A DNA stretch of 64,000 nt from an uncultured Nocardioides sp. (GCF_947488025.1 NZ_CANKYS010000014.1:33902-97901); one strand, 5' to 3'. Shown: positions 24,673 to 33,322, numbered from the stretch's first letter. The notes: a model not told the origin generated them from the sequence alone. Translations and numbers: made by a program.

Positions 24673-25476
24673 TCAGCGACGGGCCGCGGCGTAGCAGGCC
24701 ACGGCGCTGGCAGCCGCGACGTTGAGGGAGTCGATCCCGGCCGCCATCGGGATCACGGCACGGCGATCGGCCGCGGTCTCCCAGCGCGAGGACAGACCGT
24801 GCCCCTCCGACCCCAGCACCAGGGCGAGGCGGTCGACGCCGGCAACGGCCTCCTCGATCGGGACCGAGTCGGGACCGAGGGTCAGCGCGACCGTCGTCCA
24901 GCCGCGCCGGGCGAGCTCCGGGAGGGCGTCGTACCAGTCGGGCAGCCGGGTCCACGGCGTCGAGAACACTGCTCCCATGCCGACCTTGATCGAGCGACGG
25001 TAGAGCGGATCGGCACACCGTGGCGACAGGAGCACGGCGTCGAAGCCCAGCGCGGCGCCGGAGCGGAAGACCGCCCCCACGTTGGTGTGGTCGACGAGGT
25101 CCTCGAGCACCAGGACCGAGCGTGCGCCGTCGAGCACGTCGTCCACGGACGGCAGCGGCCGCCGGCGCAGGGACGCGAGCGCCCCGCGGTGCACGTGGAA
25201 GCCGGTGACCTGCTCGATGGCCGCCTCGGACAGGACGTAGCAGGGAGCGGCACTGCGGGCGAGCACGTCGTCGAGGCCGTCGAGCCAGCGCGGCGCCATC
25301 AGGAACGATCGTGCCTCGTGGCCGGCCTCCACGGCCCGGCGGACCACCTTCTCCCCCTCCGCGAGGAAGAGACCGTGCTCGGCCTCGAGGCTCTTGCGCA
25401 GCTCGACGTCGCGCAGGTCCCGGTAGTCGGCCAGGCGCGGGTCGTCGGGGTCGGAGATCTCGACGAGGTCAGGCAC
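24673..25476 (-). CDS. SpoU/TrmH-family RNA methyltransferase (second paralogue)
   Basis: 267 residues from GTG 25476. An N-terminal RNA-binding part (GLFLAEGEKVVRRAVEAGHEAR) leads to the SpoU domain. Motif 1 is VLEDLVDHTNVGAVFRSGAALGF, motif 2 is LALVLGSEGHGLS and motif 3 is SLNVAAASAVACY. The 5' end overlaps the siroheme-synthase stop by 8 bp. The closest described relatives are 23S rRNA or tRNA ribose methyltransferases. It is convergent with dedA, 8 bp apart. Confidence 0.9.
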   Translation of the reverse strand: MPDLVEISDPDDPRLADYRDLRDVELRKSLEAEHGLFLAEGEKVVRRAVEAGHEARSFLMAPRWLDGLDDVLARSAAPCYVLSEAAIEQVTGFHVHRGALASLRRRPLPSVDDVLDGARSVLVLEDLVDHTNVGAVFRSGAALGFDAVLLSPRCADPLYRRSIKVGMGAVFSTPWTRLPDWYDALPELARRGWTTVALTLGPDSVPIEEAVAGVDRLALVLGSEGHGLSSRWETAADRRAVIPMAAGIDSLNVAAASAVACYAAARR

Positions 25477-26704
25477 GGTCGTAGTGTGCCGGACGGGCCA
25501 CGGCGACGACCTCGCCCACCACGATGATCGCGGGCGGGGCGACCCGGTGGGCGACCAGGTCGTCGGCGAGCGCACCGAGGGTGCTGAGGACGGTGCGCTC
25601 GGTCGGCATCGTGCCGTCGACGATCACCGCCACCGGCGTCGCCGCGTCGCGTCCACCGTCGAGCAGGGCGTCCGCGATCGCCGGCGCGTTGTCGACCGCC
25701 ATCAGCAGGACGAGCGTGCCCCGGAGCCCGGCGACCGCGTCCCACACGACCAGGGACTCCGGGTGCCCGGGCGGGAGGTGACCGGAGATGACGGTGAACT
25801 CGTGGGCGATCCCGCGGTGGGTGACCGGGATGCCGACCCGGGCGGGCACGGCGATGGCCGAGCTGAGACCGGGTACGACGGTGACGGGCACGTCGGCGGC
25901 CGCGCAGGCGAGCAGCTCCTCGAAGCCGCGGCCGAAGACGAAGTTGTCGCCGCCCTTGAAGCGGACGACGCGCTTGCCGGCCCGCGCCCGGTCGACGATC
26001 ACCTCGTTGATCGTCTGCTGCGACGCCGATCGGCCACGGGGCAGCTTGGCGACGTCGATGAGCTCGACGTCGGGACCGAGCTCGTCGAGGAGCTCCCGGG
26101 GAGCGAGCCGGTCGGCCACGACGACGTCGGCGGTGGCGAGGGCGTGGCGGGCGGCCACGGTCACGAGCTCCGGCTCGCCCGGCCCCCCACCCACGAGGAC
26201 GACGCCCGGGCTGCGGTCGTGGGCATCGGAGGCCGTCAGGTGCCCGTCCCGCAGCGCGGTGACGATGTCGTCGCGCAGGGCCGCGGACTTCCGCGGCTCG
26301 CGGTTGCCGAGCACGCCGACGCTCACGCTGCCGTGGTGGCCGACCGCCGGGGTCCAGGCGGTGCCGCCGAGGGCGTCGTCGGCGCGGACGCAGAACGTGT
26401 GGCGGGCGTCGGCGGCCGCGACGACGCGGGCGTTGACGGCCGGGTCGTCGGTCGCTGCGACGACGTACCAGGCGCCGTCGAGGTCGGACTCGGTGAACTC
26501 CCGCAGCACCAGCGTCAGCTCGCCTGCCAGCCCCTCGAGCGCCGGCGTCACCTCGAGGCTCACGACGGTCACGTCGGCACCGGCGCCGAGCAGCCCCGAC
26601 ACGCGTCGCTGGGCGACGTGCCCGCCGCCGATGACCACGACCTTGCGACCGGTGAGCACCAGCCCCGCCAGGTAGGGATGGGGGTCGGCACCGCGCTGGG
26701 TCAT
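25469..26704 (-). CDS. cobA: Siroheme synthase-like fusion: precorrin-2 dehydrogenase + uroporphyrinogen-III methyltransferase
   Basis: 411 residues. Residues 1-150 form a CysG-N Rossmann domain (VVVIGGGHVAQRRVSGLL) for NAD-dependent precorrin-2 oxidation. Residues 165-400 are a SUMT domain with VVLVGGGPGEPELVTVAA, VVADRLAP, RFKGGDNFVFGRGFEE and GIPVTHRG. Two SAM methylations of uroporphyrinogen III would give precorrin-2, feeding siroheme or cobalamin synthesis. It lacks the clear central ferrochelatase/dimerisation part of full CysG, so another chelatase may be required. The downstream trmH overlaps by 8 bp. CysG naming would also be reasonable. Confidence 0.92.
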   Translation of the reverse strand: MTQRGADPHPYLAGLVLTGRKVVVIGGGHVAQRRVSGLLGAGADVTVVSLEVTPALEGLAGELTLVLREFTESDLDGAWYVVAATDDPAVNARVVAAADARHTFCVRADDALGGTAWTPAVGHHGSVSVGVLGNREPRKSAALRDDIVTALRDGHLTASDAHDRSPGVVLVGGGPGEPELVTVAARHALATADVVVADRLAPRELLDELGPDVELIDVAKLPRGRSASQQTINEVIVDRARAGKRVVRFKGGDNFVFGRGFEELLACAAADVPVTVVPGLSSAIAVPARVGIPVTHRGIAHEFTVISGHLPPGHPESLVVWDAVAGLRGTLVLLMAVDNAPAIADALLDGGRDAATPVAVIVDGTMPTERTVLSTLGALADDLVAHRVAPPAIIVVGEVVAVARPAHYDRA

Positions 26705-26753
26705 GCCCCGATTGTCCCTTTCGGGCTCACGGGCAGGTGGCTACGTTCGAGGG

Positions 26754-27275
26754 ATGAGCATCGAGCGGCCCGTGGCCCCCAATCCCTACGACTACCTGCC
26801 CGCGACCGAGTCCTTCACCGTCACCAGCACGGACGTGACCGACGGCGCACCCCTGAAGGACGACCAGGTGGCGGCCCTCGGCAACACCTCGCCGCAGCTG
26901 AGCTGGTCAGGAGCCCCGGAGGGCACGCAGTCCTTCGTGGTGACCTGCTTCGACCCCGATGCGCCGACCCCGAGCGGGTTCTGGCACTGGTGCCTGGTCG
27001 ACGTCCCCGCCGACGTCACCTCCCTGGACACCGGCGCGGCATCGGGAGACCTGCCCGGCCACGCGTTCCACATCCGCAACGACGGCGGCGAGGCCGGGTT
27101 CATGGGAGCGGCCCCGCCCGAGGGCGACCACCCGCACCGCTACTTCTTCGTGGTGCACGCGGTGAAGGACGCCAGCCTGGGCGTCGACGCCGACGCCTCG
27201 GCCGCCGTCGTCTCCTTCAACCTCGCCTTCAAGACGCTCGGTCGCGCGATCCTGCACGGCACGTACCAGCACTGA
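26754..27275 (+). CDS. PEBP-family protein (YbhB/YbcL type)
   Basis: 173 residues. The anion-binding PEBP motifs are CFDPDAPTPSGFWHWCLVDVP near 64 and GDHPHRYFFVVHA near 124, with an intervening FHIRNDGGEAGFMG. Bacterial PEBP proteins are small ligand-binding proteins of unclear role, sometimes kinase-inhibitor-like. TACGTT (26742-26747) lies 6 nt before ATG 26754, pointing to a leaderless start; the upstream in-frame ATG at 26703 is rejected. A strong terminator follows. Confidence 0.92.
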   Translation: MSIERPVAPNPYDYLPATESFTVTSTDVTDGAPLKDDQVAALGNTSPQLSWSGAPEGTQSFVVTCFDPDAPTPSGFWHWCLVDVPADVTSLDTGAASGDLPGHAFHIRNDGGEAGFMGAAPPEGDHPHRYFFVVHAVKDASLGVDADASAAVVSFNLAFKTLGRAILHGTYQH

Positions 27276-27340
27276 CCCAGCGGGGCCGGGGCGGCGCTGC
27301 CGCTGTCCCGTACCACCCGTCACCTGCCCCACCCACCTCA

Positions 27341-27390
27341 CGAGACCCGTGATCCGGACCGACAGGTCCAGACCACGGGTCTCGTTTTTT
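27341..27390 (+). terminator. Rho-independent terminator
   Basis: cgagacccgtg (27341-27351) pairs exactly with cacgggtctcg (27374-27384). A nested ggacc-gaca-ggtcc hairpin lies in the loop and six T follow (27385-27390). It ends the PEBP transcript. The classic T run is rare in this window. Confidence 0.93.
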
Positions 27391-27610
27391 GCGTTCTCGC
27401 CCATAGAAACCATCAAGGCGCTTTCATCAGGCCTGGACGAAATCGGCGATTAGAGTGCCAACAATTGATGAAACACCGCGCATGAACCTCCGAGATGTCG
27501 TCCGGACTCGACAGACGCACGGCGCGAACCTAGGGTCAATCCCTGTTTCCGAAAGATTCCATCAAGATCTGCCGCACCCCCGACGTGCGGATCTCTCCCG
27601 GAGGAACCCC
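27391..27610 (+). promoter_or_regulatory. AT-richer leader/promoter region of the CAP protein gene
   Basis: This 220-bp stretch has no convincing gene and is visibly richer in A+T than the rest of the window. It contains cATCA/TGATG motifs at four places (within catcaaggc, tttcatcagg, ttgatgaaac and ccatcaagatc). It ends in a strong GGAGGA ribosome site 5 nt before GTG 27611. A long 5' leader or several regulator sites are likely. I could not fold it into a known riboswitch by eye. Confidence 0.45.
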
Positions 27611-28126
27611 GTGCACCATCCCCGTCGCCTCTCCCGCCTGGCCGCCACGGCGCTCGCCGCCGCCGTCCTGACCGGCGTCCCGGCAGCCGCCGCCGAGGCG
27701 GCGACCTGGTCCGTCCCCCGCAGCGCCTCCGTGGTCGACGCGAGCGCGAGCAGCGAACAGCTCGAGGACGCCCTGATGGTCCGGATCAACCAGGCGCGCG
27801 CCGCGCACGGTCTGCGCAAGATCAGGAACTTCGACGTGTGCACCGACCAGCTGGCTGAGCGGTGGGGCGCCCGGATCGCCCGCACCGGGGTGCTCGAGCA
27901 CCGCGACCAGCGCCAGGTCATCCGCAAGTGCGACAACTCCTGGGCCGGGGAGACGCTCGTCCGGGGCACCGGCCTGAGCCCGGAGACGATGGTCGAGCTG
28001 TGGCTCGACTCCCCCGGCCACCGGGAGATCCTGCTGAGCCGCCGCGCCAAGCGCGCCGGCGTCGCGATCACGCGCGACGCCCAGGGCCGCACCATCGGTG
28101 TGGTCAACCTCGTCCGCCACGGCTGA
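27611..28126 (+). CDS. Secreted CAP-domain (SCP/PR-1-like) protein
   Basis: 171 residues. A Sec signal peptide (VHHPRRLSRL then a hydrophobic Ala-rich core to about residue 30, with a likely cleavage after AEA) precedes a compact CAP domain. The CAP cavity residues appear as LEHRDQ, WAGETL and WLDSPGHREILL, giving the usual His, Glu and His. Bacterial CAP proteins are extracellular; some bind lipids or act on the cell wall. Two Cys (VCTDQ and KCDNS) may form a disulphide. GTG 27611 is chosen for the GGAGGA site and signal peptide, not the longer in-frame reading from 27455. Confidence 0.85.
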   Translation: MHHPRRLSRLAATALAAAVLTGVPAAAAEAATWSVPRSASVVDASASSEQLEDALMVRINQARAAHGLRKIRNFDVCTDQLAERWGARIARTGVLEHRDQRQVIRKCDNSWAGETLVRGTGLSPETMVELWLDSPGHREILLSRRAKRAGVAITRDAQGRTIGVVNLVRHG

Positions 28127-28211
28127 GGTGCACGGCACCGCTCCGGTGTGAGACGATCCCCGGCCCCCTCGTGGGTGGACCGGGGACCGTCGTCGCGTGA
28201 GGGGGAAGCAG

Positions 28212-29009
28212 GTGCTGCACGTCGCCATCGCGACCCGCGCGTTCCGCCGCTACTCCACCTACCGGGCCGCAACCCTCGCCGGGATCTTCACCAACTCGGT
28301 GTTCGGGATCATCTACTCCTTCGCCTACCTCGCGGTGTGGAGGGCCAACCCCACCGCGGGCGGGTACGACGCCCAGGACGCGGTGACCTACGTCTGGCTC
28401 GGCCAGGCGCTGCTGATGACGATCGCACTGTGGGGCGGCGGCACCACCGACGACCTCGCCGAGCGCATCCGCACCGGTGACGTGGCGATCGACCTCTACC
28501 GGCCCGTCGGGCTCGTCGGGTGGTACCTCGCCAGCGACCTCGGCCGGGCGGCGTACCACCTCCTCACCCGCGGGGTCGGCCCCACGCTCATCGGCTTCCT
28601 CGTCTTCGACATCTCGCTCCCCTCCTCGCCCCTGAACGCGCTCGCCTTCGCGGTGTCGCTGGTGCTCGCGGTCGTGGTGAGCTTCGCGATCCGCTTCCTC
28701 GTCGCGAGCACCGCCTTCTGGCTGCTCGACCAGTCCGGCGTGAAGGTGATGAGCGGGGCGTTCGCGATCTTCTTCAGCGGGATGATGCTGCCGCTGGTGC
28801 TCTTCCCCGGCTGGCTCGGGACGCTCGCCCGCGCGCTGCCGTGGGCGTCGTACGTCCAGGTCCCCGCCGACGTGTGGCTCGGCAAGCACACGGGCCTCGA
28901 CCTCCTCGCCGCGCTCGGCTTCCAGGTGATGTGGGCCGTGGTGCTGCTGGCCGCCTGCCAGGGCGTGCTGCGCCTGGCCACCCGCAAGGTGGTGGTCCAG
29001 GGTGGCTGA
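28212..29009 (+). CDS. ABC-2 type exporter permease, first subunit
   Basis: 265 residues with six helices and no Walker motifs. It resembles the paired permeases of actinobacterial ABC-2 exporters in the DUF990-like group. Characteristic segments are TTDDLAERIRTGDVAIDLYRPVG near 85 and FSGMMLPLVLFPGW near 190. GTG 28212 is chosen because AGGGGGAAG stands 5 nt upstream; GTG 28197 would add five residues. It overlaps the second permease by 8 bp. Confidence 0.88.
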   Translation: MLHVAIATRAFRRYSTYRAATLAGIFTNSVFGIIYSFAYLAVWRANPTAGGYDAQDAVTYVWLGQALLMTIALWGGGTTDDLAERIRTGDVAIDLYRPVGLVGWYLASDLGRAAYHLLTRGVGPTLIGFLVFDISLPSSPLNALAFAVSLVLAVVVSFAIRFLVASTAFWLLDQSGVKVMSGAFAIFFSGMMLPLVLFPGWLGTLARALPWASYVQVPADVWLGKHTGLDLLAALGFQVMWAVVLLAACQGVLRLATRKVVVQGG

Positions 29010-29814
29010 ACCGCGAGCCGTGCTCCACCTGCGCACCTACCTCCAGATCGCGTGGCTGTGGATCCGCGCGGCCTGGCAGTACCCGACGTCGTTCGTGCTG
29101 CTCGCGGTGGGCAACGGGCTGATCACCGGCCTCGACTTCGTGGGGCTCTGGATCATGTTCGCCCATCTCGACGACCTGGCCGGGTTCACCCTCCACGAGG
29201 TGGCACTGCTCTACGGCAGCGCCTCCCTCGCGCTCGCGATCGCCGACACCGCGATCGGCAGCGTCGAGCGGATCGGTACCTACATCCGCACCGGTCGGCT
29301 CGACCAGATGATGACCAAGCCGGTGCCGCTGCTCGTGCAGGTGTGCGCCGACCAGTTCACGCTGCGGCGCCTCGGGCGGCTGACGCAGGCTGCGATCGTG
29401 TTCGGGTGGGCGTGCACCTACGTCGACTGGACCCCGACGCGCGTGCTGGTGGCCGTGTCGATGCTGCTCAGCGGGGGGCTGGTGTTCTTCGGGCTCTTCG
29501 TCGGCTTCTCCTGCGTCCAGTTCTGGACCACCGACGCGACGGAGTTCGCCAACGCCTTCACCTACGGCGGCGCGACGGTCACGCAGTACCCGCTCAACAT
29601 CTTCCCGCGCGAGGTGATCGTGGGGCTGACGTTCGTGATCCCGGTCGCCTTCGTCAACTGGTACCCCTGCCTCTACCTGCTCGGCCGCACCGACCCCGCG
29701 GGGATGCCCGAGGCGTTCCAGTTCGCCTCACCGGTGGCGGGCGTGCTGACCATGGCCGCCGCCCTGCTCGTGTGGCGCTCCGGCGTCCGCCACTACACCT
29801 CCACGGGGAGCTGA
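29002..29814 (+). CDS. ABC-2 type exporter permease, second subunit
   Basis: 270 residues with six helices. The cytoplasmic loop ERIGTYIRTGRLDQMMTKPVP is the counterpart of the same loop in the first subunit. The FTYGGATVTQYPLNIFPREV and IPVAFVNWYPCLYLLG segments are typical of this permease group. Two unequal permeases plus one ATPase make the exporter. Start is GTG 29002 inside the previous gene; the stop precedes the ATPase ATG by 2 bp. Confidence 0.9.
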   Translation: MAEPRAVLHLRTYLQIAWLWIRAAWQYPTSFVLLAVGNGLITGLDFVGLWIMFAHLDDLAGFTLHEVALLYGSASLALAIADTAIGSVERIGTYIRTGRLDQMMTKPVPLLVQVCADQFTLRRLGRLTQAAIVFGWACTYVDWTPTRVLVAVSMLLSGGLVFFGLFVGFSCVQFWTTDATEFANAFTYGGATVTQYPLNIFPREVIVGLTFVIPVAFVNWYPCLYLLGRTDPAGMPEAFQFASPVAGVLTMAAALLVWRSGVRHYTSTGS

Positions 29815-29816
29815 CG

Positions 29817-30803
29817 ATGTCTGCCACCGGCCCACTCATCGACGTGCGCGACCTCGAGCGCACCTTCGCCGTACGCCGTCGGGTGGACGGCCGACGCCGC
29901 CGGGTCCGCGACTCGGTGCTAGCAGTCCACGACCTGACCTTCGCCGTAGCGGCCGGCGAGATGGTGGGTTACATCGGGCCGAACGGCGCCGGGAAGTCGA
30001 CGACCATCAAGATGCTCACCGGGATCCTGGTGCCCACGGGCGGACAGGTGCGGGTCGCCGGCCTCGACCCCAACCGCGACCGGGTCGAGCTGGCGCGGCG
30101 GATCGGCGTGGTCTTCGGCCAGCGCTCGACCCTGTGGTGGGACCTGCCGCTGCGCGACTCGTTCGAGCTGCTGCAGAAGATGTACCGGATCTCCCGCGCC
30201 CGCTACCGCGACAACCTCGATCGCTTCGTCGACCTGCTCGACCTCGGCGACCAGCTCGACACCCCGGTGCGCCAGCTCAGCCTCGGCCAGCGGATGCGCG
30301 GCGACATCACCGCGGCACTCCTGCACGACCCGGAGGTGCTCTACCTCGACGAGCCGACGATCGGCCTCGACGTCGTCAGCAAGGGCCGGCTGCGCGAGTT
30401 CCTCCGCGCGCTCAACGACGAGCGCGGCACCACCTTGGTGCTGACGACCCACGACCTGCAGGACATCGAGGCGCTCTGCGACCGCGTCATCGTGATCGAC
30501 CACGGGACCTCGGTGTACGACGGTCCGCTGGCGGGGCTGCACGCGCAGGGCGGCTCGTCGCGCACCCTCGTCGTCGACCTCGTCGACGAGGCGCCGCCGG
30601 TCGTCGTGCCCGGGGCGACCGTGCGCCGGGTCGAGGGGCCGCGGCAGTGGTTGTCGTTCCCGGCCGACGCGAGCGCGGCGCCGATCGTGGCCGCGGTCGC
30701 GGCGTCGTACGACGTGGCGGACCTGTCGATCCAGGAGCCCGACATCGAGGACGTCATCCGCGAGCTCTACTCGCGCGGCCCCGAGCCCCTCGACCGACGC
30801 TAG
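29817..30803 (+). CDS. ABC exporter ATP-binding subunit
   Basis: 328 residues. Walker A is GPNGAGKST near 54, the Q-loop is GVVFGQRSTLWWDLP, the signature motif is QLSLGQRMRGD (LSLGQ) near 149, Walker B is VLYLDEPTIGLD, and the H-loop is TTHD near 208. A C-terminal regulatory part of about 90 residues follows, as in exporters of drugs or lipids. An N-terminal insertion of basic residues (RRRVDGRRRRVR) is notable. GGGAG precedes the ATG. The three genes form a tight operon whose cargo is unknown. Confidence 0.93.
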   Translation: MSATGPLIDVRDLERTFAVRRRVDGRRRRVRDSVLAVHDLTFAVAAGEMVGYIGPNGAGKSTTIKMLTGILVPTGGQVRVAGLDPNRDRVELARRIGVVFGQRSTLWWDLPLRDSFELLQKMYRISRARYRDNLDRFVDLLDLGDQLDTPVRQLSLGQRMRGDITAALLHDPEVLYLDEPTIGLDVVSKGRLREFLRALNDERGTTLVLTTHDLQDIEALCDRVIVIDHGTSVYDGPLAGLHAQGGSSRTLVVDLVDEAPPVVVPGATVRRVEGPRQWLSFPADASAAPIVAAVAASYDVADLSIQEPDIEDVIRELYSRGPEPLDRR

Positions 30804-31951
30804 CCGGCGAGGCTGCGCGACCGCTCGACGTCACGATCGGGTGACGTGAGCGGCTGCCGCTCCAGCACGAGGAGCGCCCGGTCGTCGTCGCCGCGCGGCA
30901 CCTTCTTGAGCACCCGCTTCGGCATGCCGGTGAAGCCGCGGGCGTCGACGGCGCGCAGCGCCTGGTCCCGCAGCCAGTCGATGCCCTCGTCGAGGTCGCG
31001 GTCGGCGGACTCGATGACACCGTCGGTGTAGAACATCAGCGCCTCGCCGGGGTGGAGGCGTCCCCTGCTCGGGGTGAACTCGGCGTCGTCGATGACGCCC
31101 AACGCCATGCCGCGCGCGTTGTCGACCGCCCAGCCCCGCTGGCCCAGGTGCCAGTGGAGGGCCGGCGGGTGGCCGGCGCTGGTGATCGTGTAGTCGCCGG
31201 TGACCAGGTCGACCTTGATGTGCACGGCCGTCGCCAACGACTCGTCGGACTCCTGCCGGAGCAGGAAGTGGTTGGCCGCGGCCATCAGCTCGGCCGGGGG
31301 CAGGGCCCCGATCAGGCCGCCGAGGGCACCGGCGAACTGCAGCGCCTGCGGGCCGACCGAGGTGCCCTTGCCGCACACGTCGACCAGGGCCATCTCCAGC
31401 CACCGCCCCTCGCGCAGGTCGGCGACCAGGAAGTCACCGGCGTAGCTGGGGCCGTTGGCGGTGATCGTGGCGGACTCGGATCGCCAGCCGTTGGGCAGCG
31501 GCGGGACGACGCCCTGGCGCTGCAGCCGGTCACGCAGCTGGGTCAGCACGGCCTCGCTCAGCGCCATCGGCAGGCCGGAGCGCTGACGGCTGCCCTGGTA
31601 GATCGCCAGCAGCACACCCACCGCGAGGATGGCCAGGGCCGCCTCCCGGCTCGGGGTGCTGAAGCCGGTCTCGACAGACGTCCAGAAGGCGGCGACCCCC
31701 AGCACCACCGTCAGCAGCAGGAGGGGCACGAAGCGCAGCAGCATCAGGCCGAGCATGAGGAAGAGGAACCACAGCGAGACCGGGACGACGACCTGGGCCA
31801 GGGCGCCGATGCCCACGGCCACCCCGACGAGGAGGACGAGCACCAGCAGGAGGAACGCCTGGCTCGCGCGCGATCCGGTGCGCCAGCCCTCAACACGCTG
31901 CTGGACGTACGACGTGATGCCGCGCGCCACGGACCCCAGCGCGTTCGACAC
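30800..31951 (-). CDS. Membrane-anchored PP2C/SpoIIE-type phosphatase
   Basis: About 383 residues. Four to five hydrophobic helices (residues 28-130) precede a SpoIIE domain. That domain shows AGDFLVADLREG, ALVDVCGKGTS, ITSAGHPPALHWH and ALMFYTDGVIESAD, which supply the metal-binding Asp residues. Such proteins dephosphorylate anti-sigma antagonists and link envelope state to sigma-factor release. The start is uncertain; GTG 31951 (VSNALGS) is preferred because upstream residues read as antisense of the next gene's start. A TACCCT hexamer lies about 9 nt upstream. The 3' end overlaps the exporter ATPase stop by 4 bp. Confidence 0.85.
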   Translation of the reverse strand: MSNALGSVARGITSYVQQRVEGWRTGSRASQAFLLLVLVLLVGVAVGIGALAQVVVPVSLWFLFLMLGLMLLRFVPLLLLTVVLGVAAFWTSVETGFSTPSREAALAILAVGVLLAIYQGSRQRSGLPMALSEAVLTQLRDRLQRQGVVPPLPNGWRSESATITANGPSYAGDFLVADLREGRWLEMALVDVCGKGTSVGPQALQFAGALGGLIGALPPAELMAAANHFLLRQESDESLATAVHIKVDLVTGDYTITSAGHPPALHWHLGQRGWAVDNARGMALGVIDDAEFTPSRGRLHPGEALMFYTDGVIESADRDLDEGIDWLRDQALRAVDARGFTGMPKRVLKKVPRGDDDRALLVLERQPLTSPDRDVERSRSLAG

Positions 31952-32030
31952 CGCCAAAGGGTAGGGCTCGACAGAGCTTCCCCGAGGTGGAACCGGGAAA
32001 GTCGGCGCCGCCGCTCGATAGGCTCGCCGC

Positions 32031-33011
32031 ATGCCTCTCGTCCCGCTGCAGGCCGACGTCCTCGGTCCTGACTTCCGGGTGGAGACGATCTCGCTCCCAC
32101 CTGATCCCGAGGGTCCCGTCGTCGCGACGCTCGTGACGCTGGAGCCCGAGCGACCCAACGGCCGCGCCGTGCTGCACGTGCACGGCTTCGCCGACTACTT
32201 CTTCCACACCGAGTACGCCCGGTGGTGGGCGGACCGCGGCTATGCGTTCTACGCCCTCGACCTCCGCAAGTACGGCCGCTCGCTCCGCGACCACCAGACC
32301 CCGCACTACGTCGCGGACCTGGCCGAGTACTTCGCCGAGATCGACCTCACGTGGTGGCGGATCACCCAGCGCGACGGGCACCGCGAGGTGATCGCCTCGG
32401 GTCACTCGACCGGCGGCCTCACGGTCCCGCTGTGGGTGCAGGAGCGCCGGCCGGCCGAGCTGCGCGCGATGGTGCTCAACTCCCCCTGGTTCGACATGCA
32501 GGGGGCCGCGTGGCTGCGCAGCCCGGCGACGCGCCTGGCGATCGAACGCCTCGGCACCAGCCGACCGATGCAGGAGATCCCCCGCCGGATCAGTGACGTC
32601 TACGGCCGGTCGCTGCACCGCGAGCACGGTGGCGAGTGGGACTACGACCTGACCTGGAAGCCGCTCGAGTCGCGCCCCGTCTACGTCGGGTGGCTGCGCG
32701 CCGTACGACGCGGGCACGCGCTGCTGCACGCCGGCCTCGACATCGACTCCCCCACGCTCGTCCTGTCCTCGGCACGGTCCTTCTTCGGCGAGCAGACCGA
32801 GGAGACCGCCGCCACGCACGACATCGTGCTCGACGTGGAGCAGATCCGGCGCTGGGCGTCGTCCGTCGGGCGCCACGTCACCTCGATCGCCATCGAGGGC
32901 GCCATCCACGACGTCGTCCTGTCGCGCCCGCCCGTCCGCACGCAGGCGTACGACGTCCTCGGCCGGTGGCTCGAGGCATGGGTGGACGAGCGGGGACAGC
33001 CGACGGGGTGA
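32031..33011 (+). CDS. Alpha/beta hydrolase (lysophospholipase-like)
   Basis: 326 residues. The oxyanion segment AVLHVHGFADYFFHTEYARWWADRGY is near 45. The nucleophile elbow GHSTGG is near 124, and the catalytic His lies in EGAIHDVV near 296. It is similar to monoglyceride-lipase-type hydrolases but the substrate is not known. TAGGCT at 32019-32024 is 6 nt before the ATG, implying leaderless transcription. It is convergent with the short DsrE-like gene (8-bp gap). Confidence 0.9.
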   Translation: MPLVPLQADVLGPDFRVETISLPPDPEGPVVATLVTLEPERPNGRAVLHVHGFADYFFHTEYARWWADRGYAFYALDLRKYGRSLRDHQTPHYVADLAEYFAEIDLTWWRITQRDGHREVIASGHSTGGLTVPLWVQERRPAELRAMVLNSPWFDMQGAAWLRSPATRLAIERLGTSRPMQEIPRRISDVYGRSLHREHGGEWDYDLTWKPLESRPVYVGWLRAVRRGHALLHAGLDIDSPTLVLSSARSFFGEQTEETAATHDIVLDVEQIRRWASSVGRHVTSIAIEGAIHDVVLSRPPVRTQAYDVLGRWLEAWVDERGQPTG

Positions 33012-33018
33012 GCTGCCC

Positions 33019-33297
33019 TCAGAACGTCAGCACGTCGTCGGCCTCGACGGTCCATTGTGCGAGGGCATCCATCGTGGAGCGTGGGGCGACGTCGATGAGG
33101 TTGTCCTCGGTGAGACCGCGGGCGTCCAGGCAGGTGCCGCAGCAGGCGACCTGGCCGCCGTGACGGACGAAGCCGGTGAGCATCCTGTCGAGGGCGTCGT
33201 AGCCGTCAGGGGTCTTCTGGCCGGCGACGGCGCACGTCACCGCGTCCCCCATGAGGAACACCCGTACGGCAGCTCGCACCGAAGAGCCGGGAGTCAC
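33019..33297 (-). CDS. DsrE-like protein lacking the usual N-terminal strand
   Basis: 92 residues from GTG 33297. From residue 11 it reads VRVFLMGDAVTCAVAGQKTP, then GQVACCGTCLDARGL and a C-terminus ending VEADDVLTF. These are hallmarks of DsrE/TusD-like sulfur carrier proteins, with Cys residues able to take a sulfane sulfur. The family normally has about 35 residues before this point, forming the first beta-alpha unit. Here only 10 unrelated residues fit before the upstream stop. GAGGGA lies 8 nt ahead of the GTG, so translation is possible. It may be a recent truncation or a decaying gene, last in the persulfide operon. Confidence 0.6.
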   Translation of the reverse strand: MTPGSSVRAAVRVFLMGDAVTCAVAGQKTPDGYDALDRMLTGFVRHGGQVACCGTCLDARGLTEDNLIDVAPRSTMDALAQWTVEADDVLTF

Positions 33298-33322
33298 CCG
33301 ACACGTCCCTCGTCGGGGACGA

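Noticed and set aside
27391..27610. c-di-AMP (ydaO-type) riboswitch before the CAP protein
   Set aside because: The final GGAGGAACC looked suggestive, but the ordered conserved blocks of that riboswitch were not found.
27455..27610. Extended N-terminus of the CAP protein
   Set aside because: A signal peptide and strong ribosome site begin at GTG 27611; the upstream residues are basic and non-hydrophobic.
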